A DNA stretch of 64,000 bases. Source: Chamaecyparis obtusa. Lineage: Eukaryota > Streptophyta > Pinopsida > Cupressales > Cupressaceae. The notes beneath the pieces were generated by a model. That model saw nothing but the letters and a program-made list of their open reading frames with translations, made no database searches and was not told where the DNA came from. Each line of letters begins with the position of its first letter. Within the stretch, counting starts at the first letter, position 1. Shown one piece after another: positions 1-10,380 of the stretch. The stretch is taken from NCBI GenBank assembly GCA_027943335.1, contig BSBK01001114.1:494001-558000 (forward strand), written 5' to 3'. A program made the translations under genes and the position numbers.

Positions 1-401
1 CATTCTGGAGATGGCTCTCAAAATCTCTTTTGGACCATTATCTGGGCAATCTAACTTAGGTCTCAAAGGGCTAAGCTTCGTATTGGGGCAATCTAACCTA
101 GATTCTAGAGAATAGTCCTAAACCTACATTTGTTATCATTGGATCAATGGGCATTGGGCAATCTAACCCTGATTCCAGTCTCCTCTCAAGTTGTCATTAG
201 ATCGTTGTCTTCGCAATCTAACTTAGACTTCAGAGAATCATGTTTCGTTCTGGAGGTGGTTCTACAATTCGATCTATTTCGGTGTCTTGGCATCCTAACC
301 TTGACTTCCGAGGGTTAAGCTTCATTCTGGGGATAATCCTGAAACCTCATCTGTCACATTAGACTATTCTTTGAATCAATACACTGCTCGCACATCAATT
401 C
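1..401 (+). repeat. 3' internal tail of an LTR element with a degenerate minisatellite
   Basis: Non-coding DNA upstream of a polypurine tract. Between about 45 and 330 it holds four or five imperfect copies of a unit built on GGCAATCTAACCTAGA followed by TTCYAGAG and often GGGTTAAGCTTC, irregularly spaced. It is probably the 3' untranslated part of an LTR retrotransposon whose coding region lies before the window. The short open frame at 130-318 follows the repeats and is not considered a gene. Confidence 0.55.
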
Positions 402-414
402 AAAGAGGGGCAAA
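402..414 (+). other. polypurine tract
   Basis: The purine-rich run AAAGAGGGGCAAA lies directly before a TGTAATACCCC LTR start. It fits the plus-strand primer of the element entering from the left edge. Confidence 0.6.
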
Positions 415-1395
415 TGTAATACCCCAAAATTGGCACCTTATAATTTCAATCAATTTTGGTGCATTTTCTTCAATTTTACATCATTAAAGTCCTTTTCTAC
501 TAGGCAATTTTCTCTCTCCTACCTGACTTTATTTGACTTGGTGTCAGTTGTAAAAACCCTAAATTGCATTAATCTCACACTATAATTAATTCCTAAGTAT
601 TCGAATTTATTAGCTAAATAATCCCTATGATAAATTTATTTAATTCTAAAGTCCTAAGTGCTTTAAATTAAATTAAACTCACCCCCTTTAGCTAATACAC
701 ATAAAAAGGAATTAATATTATTTGGTTATTTGAATGGATTATCTTATTTGGATTTAATAATTTAAATTATTCGAAGGGTCACCCATATGTGGCAATAATT
801 CATTCTTTTAATTAAGTAATTCCTCAATATTTGTCTCAATTGGAAATGAAGAGTCGACTGTTTCATTTCAAGAAACTCTTCATCCTCTCTCTGGGCTTGT
901 CTATATTATGAACCTTCTTCCTCATTCGAAAAAGAGGCAATTGTGAGAGCATCAAAACTATAGTCAAATTTAGTCTCAATTATTTCATACTTTCAAGCTT
1001 TGTTATTGCATAATTAGATTAATCTTCATTTCTAGTTAATTGAATTCTCATATTTAGTGTAATTTTCTTATTGCTATTAGCTTAATTTTCATATTTCTTT
1101 CAAGTTCTTAGACTAAAATCTGCACTTCATTCTTAGATCAATTGCATACTCATTCTAGATTAATTGCAATTTGTTTATCTTTCAAGCTTTCAAATCCTCC
1201 GTATTAGCTTGGTCTTTTGGTTGTTGGCTCTCATTCTGAGAGTAATTCAAACACCCTAGTTAATTAGGAGGAAACATGTTGAATCGATAGAATCTTATGA
1301 ATTGAGTAATTCATACTCATCTTCGTAATTTGACGATCGAGCAATGACTATGTTGTGTGTATGGATGGATTAGAGGTCCATGTTCAACTATAAAC
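415..1395 (+). repeat. LTR (3' LTR, probably truncated) of the left-edge element
   Basis: It begins TGTAATACCCC right after a polypurine tract, a common plant gypsy LTR start. The stretch is AT-rich and non-coding. At about 1395 it changes abruptly into gypsy protease sequence without a clear CA end or target-site duplication, so the right end is probably broken. No second LTR copy is in the window to confirm its length. Confidence 0.5.
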
Positions 1396-1960
1396 ACATG
1401 GTACTTATAACTCTATATTATTTAATTTCAGTGCTTCAGATTCTTTCATTTCCTCATTCCTTGTTGAGAAATGTGGGCTAGTGGAAGCATGATAAGTTGA
1501 TAGTTGGCAAGTTGAGATAGCCATAGGTTGTAGAGTGGTTGTGGACTCCATTGTTCATGGTTGTGTATTGGATTTGGGCACCTTCACCACCATCATAGAT
1601 CTTCGTATCCTACCCTTGGGTTTGTATGACACTATCTTAGGTATGAATTGGTTAGCTTCCCACCAGATGAGTATAGATTACCAACGTAAGGTGGTATAGT
1701 GTGTAGATGACATAGGTGGGTGTGATGAGCTCATAGGGGTCCAAAGACCTATTTCACTTCACATGAACTCAACCAATTAGCTAAAGAAGAGTATGTGACA
1801 AGGTTGTCATTTTTTTGTAGTCTCTATTAGTGACCTTGATGGGATTGAGAGTTGAGAGGTGTCTCATGACGATCACCCAACACTTCGTGAGTTTGCAAAT
1901 GCATTTCCAAATGAGATTCCAGGCATGCCACCTTAGCATGACACTGCATTGATCTCATAT
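1396..1960 (+). pseudogene. G1 gypsy protease fragment, copy 1
   Basis: Broken aspartic protease (retropepsin-like) segment of a Ty3/gypsy polyprotein. The frame SILFNFSASDSFISSFLVEK matches the family pattern around the catalytic DSG triad, but the triad has become N-F-S, so it cannot be active. Downstream, LDLGTFTTIIDLRILPLG and YDTILGMNWLASHQ are typical of plant chromovirus proteases. The upstream part is missing: the fragment joins LTR-like DNA at about 1396. A second copy starts 726 bp further on. Confidence 0.75.
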
Positions 1961-2686
1961 ATTGTTGTACATTGTCCTTAGAGGTTAGTTGTAGGACTGA
2001 GTCAGAGAGATTCTATTTCTGAGCCTATTATTGGGGATGAATGAATATCTCATATAGTTTTTGTGACGGTTGATAACAGTCAAGCTAAGCACCAAAGAAC
2101 TATTGTTTACTACATGTGGGTTACATGGTACTTATACCTCTATATTATTTGATTTTAGTTCTTTTGATTATTTCATTTCCTCATTCCTTGTTGAGAAATG
2201 TGGGCTAGTGGAAACATGATAAGTTGATAGTTGGCAAGTTGAGTTAGCCATAGGTTCTAGAGTGGTCATGGAATCCATTGTTCAAGGTTGTGTATTGGAT
2301 TTTGGCACCTTCACCACCACTGTAGATCTTCGTATCCTACCCTTGGGTTTGTATGACACTATCTTGGGTATGAATTTGTTAGCTTCCCATCAAATGAGTA
2401 TAGATTACCGACCTAAGGTGTATAGTGTGTAGATGACATAGGTGGGTGTGATGAGCTCATAGGGTTCCAAAGACCTATTTCACTTTGCATGAACTCAACC
2501 ACTTATTTGAATCAGAGTACGTGATAAGGTTGTCATTTTTTTGTAGTCTCTATTAGTGACCTTGATGGGATTGAGAGTTGAGAGGTATCTTGTGAGGATC
2601 ACCCAACACTTTGTGAGTTTGGAAATGTGTTTCTAGATGAGATTCTAGGCATGCCACCTTAGCATGACACCACATTGATCTCATTC
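1396..2686 (+). repeat. 726-bp-offset tandem duplication within the G1 protease gene
   Basis: Bases 1396-1960 and 2122-2686 are near-identical direct copies at a constant offset of 726-727 bp. The 160 bp between them are the natural upstream part of copy 2. So a unit of about 727 bp was duplicated and the first copy later lost its left end. Confidence 0.85.
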
Positions 2687-2747
2687 CTAGACTTGAGCCT
2701 ATTTCTCAGGCACCTTATCGAATGACCACTTAGGAGTTGAGTAAGCT
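1961..2747 (+). pseudogene. G1 gypsy gag end, protease copy 2 and RT start
   Basis: Continues the G1 polyprotein. At about 1961-1985 there is the end of a zinc knuckle (H-I-V-x-H-C-P like). At 2070-2110 comes FVTVDNSQAKHQRTIV, the pre-protease linker, which matches the G3 element of this window at about 55.9 kb. A second protease copy (2122-2686) has the catalytic triad changed to D-F-S. At 2698-2747 the PISQAPYRMTT block before reverse transcriptase appears with an in-frame stop. The frame then ends at the junction with element A; the RT itself is missing. Confidence 0.75.
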
Positions 2748-3046
2748 TTGTACAAAAAGATACCAAGACAAGTTGAATAGTGATATGTACAAAAAGATAC
2801 AAGAGGATGAAGCTATGATATACAACATAAGGAAATTAGTAGAAGATCCATCAGTTGATGTGAACATGTGCAATAATGTCTACAAAGCATAGATAGATGA
2901 GATTGAGAAGGCAAAAAAGAGATGACCAAGATAAGGGCTAGGTAGACTCAGCTAAGGAATGCTCTTGCGCCCTCATTAGACATACTTAATCAGAATATCA
3001 AGGAGATTGATGCCACCATGGTGACATATGATCAAGGTCCTAGCAC

Positions 3047-3051
3047 AGATT
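3047..3051. other. target-site duplication AGATT (left)
   Basis: AGATT sits immediately before the LTR start TGTTGG and again at 4062-4066 after the LTR end TAACA. The uninterrupted homologous copy at about 17978 has a single ATATT here. Confidence 0.9.
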
Positions 3052-4061
3052 TGTTGGCAATTTGGCTGAGTTGATTGCATAGATGTTGTCATTATGGAAA
3101 CATATGATCAACATGAAGATCACACAAGTTAGAGAGAAAGTATGACATAGCGCATTGCAAATTTGTCTAAGTGTGAGACAATATTTTTACTAGTATACCC
3201 AGACATAGTTTTTGTTTGCGATGTTGATTGGAGTGAGTTCAATGCTTGTGCACTTGAACATAGACTCTATGGTGACTAATGATGACTGATCTCAGAGTGC
3301 AAGTCTGTACGACATGTACAGAATTAGTTATGACAGTTTTATTGAAGATAATGTGAAGCCGACATGACAGAATATGAAGACAGAACTAGTAAAGAGTTAA
3401 GGGATTATTTTGTTTATCAAAATAATGACTTAACAATATAAAGGGACAACATCCTAGATGTTTACTCTTGGATAAAGCTATTGGTATATATGTAATTGTA
3501 ATTTTAATTGTAAAGAAGTAATTGTATCAAGAAGCAAGTAATTATAGAAGTATGATGCGAAGTATATGAAGCATATGTAATAGCGATAGTGAAAGATCAA
3601 CGAAGAGATATTGATGCAAGTAGTATAAGGTTATGTACCTTGACCTCTTTTCTAATCAGTGTATATTGTACATTACTTGCTTGGGCAGTGGGCTTAGCTA
3701 GTAATCACATTTTGTACTACCAACTCCTAACAGGGTTGAGGCTTCTAACAAGGCCTACAGTCCCTTAATCAGGACTAATACACTATATGTTTGTAATAAA
3801 CTCCTAACAGGGTCAACATCCTTAACATGATACTTTTGATTAGTTGATCTTTGTGGGTACCATCCACATCGGGGTTTTTCCTTGGCTAGGGTTTCCTCGA
3901 GAACAAATAATGTGTTATGAGTTCTTTATTGTTATGCATATTGTTTAGTTTCTTATGTTATGCATGTATAAAGATAATCTGTTATATCCATAATTGGGCA
4001 AAAGATAAAGTTTGTAGAATACTGATTCACCCCCCCCTCTTAGTATTCCCTATTTCTAACA
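3052..4061 (+). repeat. Solo LTR, 1010 bp
   Basis: Starts TGTTGGCA, ends TTTCTAACA and is flanked by 5-bp duplications AGATT. The uninterrupted sequence exists at 17690-18000, so the insertion limits are exact. There is no internal region, hence a solo LTR left by LTR-LTR recombination. Its last 40 bases carry GATTCACCCCCCCCTCT, the same 3' terminal motif as the LTRs of element A, element B and the copia element of this window. Its start resembles the element A LTR, so it is probably a subfamily member. Confidence 0.9.
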
Positions 4062-4373
4062 AGATTTGGAGAAGATGGAGAAGCTACAATATGCATTATG
4101 CACCCATCTACATATTGTAAATTCACTGATCACATTTTGCAAGAAGGAGATCCAAAACCTATAGATAGCATATCCGGTTGTTTTATCATAGTAAGTATTT
4201 TTAGATATAGTTTTTGAAGCACCTTTGTCATTAATGTCAAAGGGGGAGTATGTATAGAATATGGTATAGATATGTATAAGGAGATATAAGACAGAAAATT
4301 ATGTATAAGGGAGATATAAGACAAAAGTTTTTGTATTAAGGAACAATTAGCAACTTGGCCATATTCCTTTGTT

Positions 4374-4397
4374 GCCATCAATGACAAAGGGGGAGAT
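4374..4397 (+). other. polypurine tract of the truncated element A copy
   Basis: GCCATCAATGACAAAGGGGG followed by AGAT lies directly before the LTR start at 4398. A second, very similar tract (AATGTCAAAGGGGGAG) lies about 150 bp upstream at 4229-4244. Confidence 0.75.
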
Positions 4398-5508
4398 TGT
4401 TGGCAAGTTGGCTATACTGATGTATATGACTTAGTATAGTGTTGTCATTATGGAAATAAATTCATATAGTAGTTTGGAGTCAGTGCACTTGATAGGAAGA
4501 TCAGAAATCGGTTAAGTGTTGAAGACTGGACAGTGTACAGAGTTCTTGAAGCTCAAAGAATCAATGCATGTGCGTACGACCGAGTTATGGTATGTGCCCT
4601 AGAAGATAAGTTGGTTAGACTATATTCATGCTTAGTCTATGAGCACATGATCAGATATGCAAGTATGACAAAGTTACATACAGTTGAAGTTACATAGCCA
4701 GTGTGTGCCAGAGAAGAACAGAGTAAGCAGCCGACTATTAGAATTTTGATTTGTAGTTATATTCTAATTTTGTAAAGGCTATGTGCCTATTGTAATTAGG
4801 TTTTTGACATTTAATTATGTTTTTTTTGTAAACACGCTTGAGCCAATTCAGTTGGAAGCATAGTATGTAATCGATTAAAGGGCTGACCTAGTTATTTGTT
4901 TTGTATGCGCATATAAATATGAGATGCACCCATTGTAATATGTATGGAAGTTGATATAGAGTGAATATAAGTAGAGAAGAAGTGTGAAAAGTGACTAGAA
5001 GATGTATTAGAGCTTTGCAAGAGGTTAAGGCATCAGTGCATCAAGGGAACTGATTAGACAAGTAGTGTCACAGGGATAGTTCATCTTGCAGATATAGTGT
5101 GTATCTGAGATCAGAAGGTTGTAGGCTTCACCACTTGAGCAGTGAGCTCTAGGAAAGTGTGTCCAAATCCCTAACAAGGTTTATTGTAAAAGAATCCTAA
5201 CAGGGTCTGACCCTTGACAAGGTCTACTATACTTAATACATTGTAAAGCAACTCTTAACAGGGTTAAGGATCTTCTAACAAGGATCATAAAACACTAGTA
5301 CAGAATAGTAGTGGGTGTCAATTCCCACCAGGGTTTTTACCTATTTGGGTTTCCTCATAACCATATTGGTGTTATGTTTTGATTTCATGTTTCATATTTA
5401 TGTGGATGTTCATTTCAGTACTTAAGCATTTAAGTTCAGTTTAAAGATTAAGTGAAAAGATAAAATATAGTGAACACTGGTTCACTCCCCCCCTCTCAAT
5501 GTTCCTAG
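4398..5508 (+). repeat. Element A shared/5' LTR, first part
   Basis: Begins TGTTGGCAAGTTGGC after the polypurine tract. It aligns throughout with the 3' LTR at 18309-19424. At 5508 it is interrupted by the G2 element, and its last 16 bases resume at 13276. Confidence 0.88.
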
Positions 5509-7073
5509 TGCAGGAGAACCCACAATAAATTCAACAAATAATGATCATCATAGTCCTAAGGACATCTAGTTTAGGTTAGACCTACTATCTAGGCATCTAC
5601 ACCAAATTGTAAGACCTAGTTCCAAGATTGGCATAACTATAAGCCCTTGGTCAACTATGGTCAAAAGTGGTCAAAGGGACTAGAATCTTAGGATTTTTTT
5701 CTATTTTCATGTTTTTTTAATGCTTTGTATCCATTTTGGATCATTAGATTAGGTCTGGACCAAGTTTGGTCACCTATAATGCAAAAATTGCAAAAATATT
5801 GTAAAAGTTGCTTAGCAACTTTGACAACTTTTGCCAAAAGTTGTAAACAAAGCCCCAATGGTCATATAGTTTGAAATTTGGTTGTAACCGATGGGGGAAG
5901 CCTTCATAAGCCTTGACATGCGGGTGGAAGGTAAGAAGATGTAATTTGGCAATTTGAATCAATAAAATATAACCATTTCTCTACAATTTCGATTATCAAA
6001 AATTCATATTGACGTGTACAGAGGCTTGAGTATGAAAGTCTGACATTTTTGGTGGAATCTATGAGTTGGTTCCTCTTGTGTTTGATCACACATACTGATC
6101 TTTTAGAAGTTGAAAGTTATTCAAGTTTTGTTTCGGGTTTTCTGGATTAAGACCCTGAACCAGGGTTCCAATTAAGTTTATGTATTCCAATCAATTCCAC
6201 CATGGGAATCTGATGCCCCTTGGTGGAATTCAAGTTTTGTCTATGTAATTTCAAATTATGTAGGTTAGAGGTGGTGATTTGCAAGGAGATGACTTCGTCA
6301 TGATGCCCTAGGTGTACATCTCTATGTGTGCACCTTCAGAATTCTGACACCGATCCACACAACTTGCTACTGGAGAATCACAAAGCCCTATGCCTTGGTA
6401 TCTAGAAGTCTCTTATGTACCCTCACATGATCCAAGTATTGGATTTGGATTTGGGTGTACGAACGGGGTACCTATAGTGCAAATCTAGCCTAATTAGGCC
6501 TAAGCCCAAGGGAAAATCAGCATTCCATTGTGTGTTTCACTCACAATTAGGTCTTCCACCCTTAGCATGTTGTGTTAGGCCCAAAAGGGTACCCAAATAT
6601 ATGATTTTTTGACAAGTTTGTGTGGAACTGTGTGTTTGCAATCATTATTAATGCTCCTGAAAGGCTACAAACCTAAAACTGGATTAGTAAGGCTAACATG
6701 TCCAAACTATTGTCTCTGTTGAATATGAGTAGTTGCACTCTTGTGTTAGGAACCTAAATAGACCAAGGAAGTGTATGGTCACCCCTGGTTCTGACTATGA
6801 CATTTGGGGAAGTTTTGTGCAGAACAACTTAAGTGCCTGGTTGCCGACTAGTGATTAGTTGGACTTGGAAGACTTGATAGGTCTCAGTGATTGAGTACCC
6901 TATAGATTAGGTTGGGATAACCTAGAAACAAGTCATTTCCTACACTTGTGATAAGTGTGAGAGGCACTCATTGTTGAAGAACTTTCTTGCAGTTCCTACC
7001 TAGAACCTTTTGAGGTTTTGTTGAAGGACTAGTTTGGTCCTTGTTCGCGCTTCTGCCTGCCCACTTTGTATCA
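5509..7073 (+). repeat. G2 5' LTR
   Basis: Starts TGCAGGAGAACCC and ends CCCACTTTGTATCA. It matches 11714-13275 along its whole length and is followed after two bases by the primer-binding site. Short open frames inside it occur in both LTRs and are not genes. Confidence 0.93.
5804..5844. repeat. Twin hairpins in the G2 LTR
   Basis: Two adjacent perfect inverted repeats: AAAGTTGC-TTA-GCAACTTT (5804-5822) and ACAACTTTT-GCC-AAAAGTTGT (5824-5844). They share the AAAGTTG module. The same pair is unchanged at 12008-12048 in the 3' LTR. Role unknown. Confidence 0.7.
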
Positions 7074-7075
7074 AG

Positions 7076-7088
7076 TGGTATCAGAGCC
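7076..7088 (+). other. G2 primer-binding site
   Basis: TGGTATCAGAGCC is the usual plant retrotransposon site complementary to the 3' end of initiator methionine tRNA. It lies two bases after the 5' LTR. Confidence 0.88.
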
Positions 7089-8200
7089 ATGTCTGCTCCT
7101 GAGGATGAAGATATTCCTGCAAGGGTTACCAACATGGAACTAGAAAGGATAGTGAGAGAACAAAAGGTAACAAATGCAGCACTAACAAAGAGGCTCCAAG
7201 AACTTGAGAAGAAGGTAGATAAGGATAAAGAGGATGGGTCTGAGAATGAAGAAGGGAGTGAAGAGGAGGAAGACAACCCTGATCAAAACATCCCTACAGA
7301 CCAAAGACCTTTCATAGATGCCTTAAAGTCTATGGGGAGAAGAACCATGGAGGAAAAGATAGACTTACCAGTTTTCAATGGTAAGATGAATGTAGATTTA
7401 GTGTTGGATTGGATAGAGGCTTTGACAACATTCTTTGAATGTGAGGACATCCCTGAAAAGCAAAGGGTAAAGATGGCAAGATCCAAGTTGAAGGGAGCAG
7501 CCCTAACTTGGTGGAACTTCATCTAGATAGAGAGGGTGAAGAATGGGAAGAGCATGATAAATTCATGGAACAAGATGATAGCCCTAATCAAAGAAACACA
7601 TGTACCTAAAGATTATGGGGTACAACTCCATAGGAGGAAGCAAAGTTTAAAGAAAAAGGACATGGATGTAGGCTCATACACCGAGGAGTTCCTAAAGCTA
7701 TGTATGAAGACAAATGTTGCAGAAGATGAAGAAGAAAAGCTAGCAAGATATATGAATGGTCTCAAGATACCCATTCAAGAGGAACTTAGCCTACACTACC
7801 CTACCATAGTAAACAAGTGCTATCAAATGGAACTCAAAGTAGAGGAGAAGTGGAAAAGAAAACAAGAATTTAATAAGGGAAAGAACAATGACAATGAGAA
7901 GAACTTCAAATGAAGATGAACCTCATGGAATAGAGGATAGAATAGTGGTAGCAACAATAGGACCCCTGACCAAGGAGACAAAGAAAATGGTGACTCAAAC
8001 ATCAGAGGAAACTATAGAAGAAGGAGACCCTTCAATAGAGGAAGAACAAACTCTGGAAGAGGTAATGGACCATTGAAATATTTCTATTGCAATCAGATGG
8101 GACATCATGCAGGAAGGTGCCCTGAGAAGAGGAATAACAATCAAGGTGAGAGGACAGCACAACTTATCCAAGAAGATAAACAAGAAGACAATGCTGAAAC
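7089..8200 (+). pseudogene. G2 gag
   Basis: Capsid/nucleocapsid polyprotein, one frame from the ATG at 7089, next to the primer-binding site. An acidic coiled-coil-like N-terminus (about residues 10-70, with EDGSENEEGSEEEEDN) is followed by a retrotransposon gag domain with LPVFNGKMNVDLVLDWIEAL and KLKGAALTWWNF. A basic Arg/Gly-rich stretch and one zinc knuckle (8073-8115) come next. The knuckle has Tyr in place of its first Cys. In-frame stops lie at 7523, 7911, 7917 and about 7938. The frame is otherwise continuous, so these are simple point losses. Confidence 0.85.
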
Positions 8201-8990
8201 TAGAGACTTAGAACCAAAGAAAGGAGTATGTTTGATGATGAGGCAGGTCTTCCTTCAAGTACCACAAAACCAAGAGCCTCCACAAAGAAAAAACCTCTTC
8301 AGAACAAAGATCAAATGCCATGGGAAGGTATGTAATTTACTCATAGATTCTGGTTCAAATGAAAATCTAGTATCTAGTGAAATGATTCAAAAGATAAACC
8401 TTTCTAAGAAGCCACACCCTTTTCCCTATCATGTTTCTTGGTTAACAAAGGGTTAACAAACTCTAGTAGCAGAACAAGCATGGATAGAGTTTTCAATTGT
8501 AGACTTTAAAGATAAAGTTCTTTGTGATATTGTTGAAATGGATGCTTCACACATCCTTCTAGGAAGGCCTTGGCAATTTGGTGTAGATGCCATACACCAT
8601 TGTAGGAAGAACACCTACTCCATCACCAAGGATGGAAAAACTTTTACTATGAAGCCCCTGCCTAATAGAAAATTTGAAAAAGAACCTACTGTCATCATCA
8701 TGGGAGAGAAAGAAATGCTAAAAACATTGAAGGAACTTGATACTGAAGCCCTTGTCCTAATCTCCAAACCCAAAGACAACATAAGGTCTGATAAAAAAGA
8801 TCCTATACCAAAGGAAGCTAAGGAACTGATGGAAAAATATAGAGATGTCACTACTAGTGACCTGCCCACAAGCCTCCCCCCCTTAAGAGATATCAGTCAC
8901 CAAATTGACTTGATACCTGGTTCCTCCCTGCCTAACAAGGCCCCATATAAAATGACACCACTGCAACATGCATAGATTGCAAAATAGGTT
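8201..8990 (+). pseudogene. G2 protease region
   Basis: Aspartic protease of the Ty3/gypsy polyprotein, in the same frame as gag. The catalytic motif LLIDSGSNENLVS lies at about 8338-8376 and still has D-S-G. The later conserved block MDASHILLGRPWQF (8538-8579) is present. Stops at 8454 and at 8973/8985 interrupt the frame. The linker to RT has the usual HQIDLIPGSSLPNKAPYKMT block (about 8898-8957). Confidence 0.85.
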
Positions 8991-10380
8991 GGTGAATTAT
9001 TGGAAAAAGGACTCATTCAGAAGAGTTCTCAGTCCATGTGTAGTGCCATCATTCTTAGCCCCTAAAAAGGATGACAAATGGAGGTTGTGTACTGACAGTA
9101 GAGCCCTAAACAAGATCACTATAATATATAGATTCCCCATGCCCAGGATTGAGGATCTATTGGATCAACTAGGAGGTGCTTGCTACTTCACCAAGATAGA
9201 CTTAAAGTCTAGATACCATCAAATCAGGATCAAACTAGGAGATGAATGGAAGACAACATTCAAAACTACTGAAGGTTTGTTTGAATGGTTAGTAATGCCC
9301 TTTGGTTTGAGCAATGCCCCTAGTGCTTTTATGAGGCTTATGAATGAGATATTCATTGATTTTATTGGAAAATTTGTTGTTGTTTACCTTGATGACATAC
9401 TAATATTCAGTCATAGCAAGAAGGACCATCTTGATCCTGTGGAACAGGTACTAAGAAGACTTCATCAACACAAGTTGGTAATCAACTTGGAATTGTGCAT
9501 GTTTATGAGGAAGGAACTTGTGTTCCTAGGATTTGTGATCTCACAAGGTACCCTCAAGATGGACCCTGAGAAGGTACAAGCAATCATCAACTGGCCTCCA
9601 CCAAAGAACCAAGGTGATGTAAGAAGCTTCCATGGACTCACAACTTTCTATAGAAATTTTATCAAAAATTTCAGTCATGTGTGTGCACCAATGCTTGAAA
9701 CCATTAAAGGTGAAAAGAAACATAAGTTTGTTTGGACAAAGGAAGAAAATGATGCATTTCAATACTTGAAAAATAGAGTTTCTCAATACCCTATCTTGGT
9801 TCTACCTGATTTCAAAAAAGTCTTCACTATGGAGATAGATGCAAGTAACCTAGCCATAGGTGCAGTCCTAAGTCAAGAAGGTAAAGCAGTTGCCTTTTTC
9901 TTAGATACACTAAATGAGGCCAAAATAAAATATTCTACATATGAACTAGAACTCTATGCCATGGTCCAAGCCCTCAAGAAATGGAGGAACGATTTAATCC
10001 CAAAGGAATTTGTGGTATACACTGACAATCATGCATTAAGTTTCCTCAATTCACAAGAAAAACTCTTTGTCAGACACCTGAAGTGGGTAGAACAGTTGCA
10101 GGCCTACACCTTCAACATCAAACATAAAAAGGGTGTAACAAACAAAGTTGCTGATGCCCTTAGTAGGAGGGTTGGTCTGGTTGAAGAAATACAAATGCAA
10201 AGTGTGGGAATTGAGTCCCTTAAACACCTATACTCTGATGACCCTGAATTTACAGAAATATATCAAATTTGCACAAAGATGGTTGGAAGATACCATACTG
10301 ACTTTTTTGAGTATCTAATTCAGAATGGACTCCTGTTCAAAGGAGCTCAACAATGCATCCCAAAATTTTCAATGAGGACA
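8991..10380 (+). pseudogene. G2 reverse transcriptase and RNase H
   Basis: RNA-dependent DNA polymerase plus RNase H. A one-base frameshift at about 9022-9028 separates this frame from the upstream one; the frame then runs open to 10890. RT blocks seen in order: FLAPKKDDKWRLCTDSRALN, FTKIDLKSRYHQIRI, VMPFGLSNAPSAFMRLMNE, and the catalytic YLDD at 9385-9396. RNase H follows with MEIDASNLAIGAVLSQEGKA, YELELYAMVQALKKWR and YTDNHAL, so the catalytic D, E and D are recognisable. This is the best-preserved pol segment in the window. Confidence 0.92.

Larger units (their letters stand above)
2764..4397 (+). mobile_element. Element A-type internal 3' tail (truncated tandem copy)
   Basis: Matches the end of element A at 17690-18308: the coding tail with YKKIQE, MCNNVY and LDILNQN blocks, then non-coding DNA ending in polypurine tracts. 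It is followed directly by an LTR at 4398. Since a complete element A internal region follows that LTR, this is the remnant of a second internal region sharing one LTR, the product expected of unequal LTR recombination. It is cut by a solo LTR at 3052-4061 and begins abruptly at about 2764. Confidence 0.8.

Noticed and set aside
4130..4387. An 85-codon minus-strand frame present in both element A tails (also 18041-18298)
   Set aside because: It is antisense to the non-coding tail and polypurine tracts; its conservation is explained by the two tails being copies of each other.
7283..7522. Antisense frame over G2 gag (also the minus-strand frame at 6968-7276)
   Set aside because: Mirror of the acidic, Glu-rich gag coding sequence; Ser-rich composition is the usual artefact.
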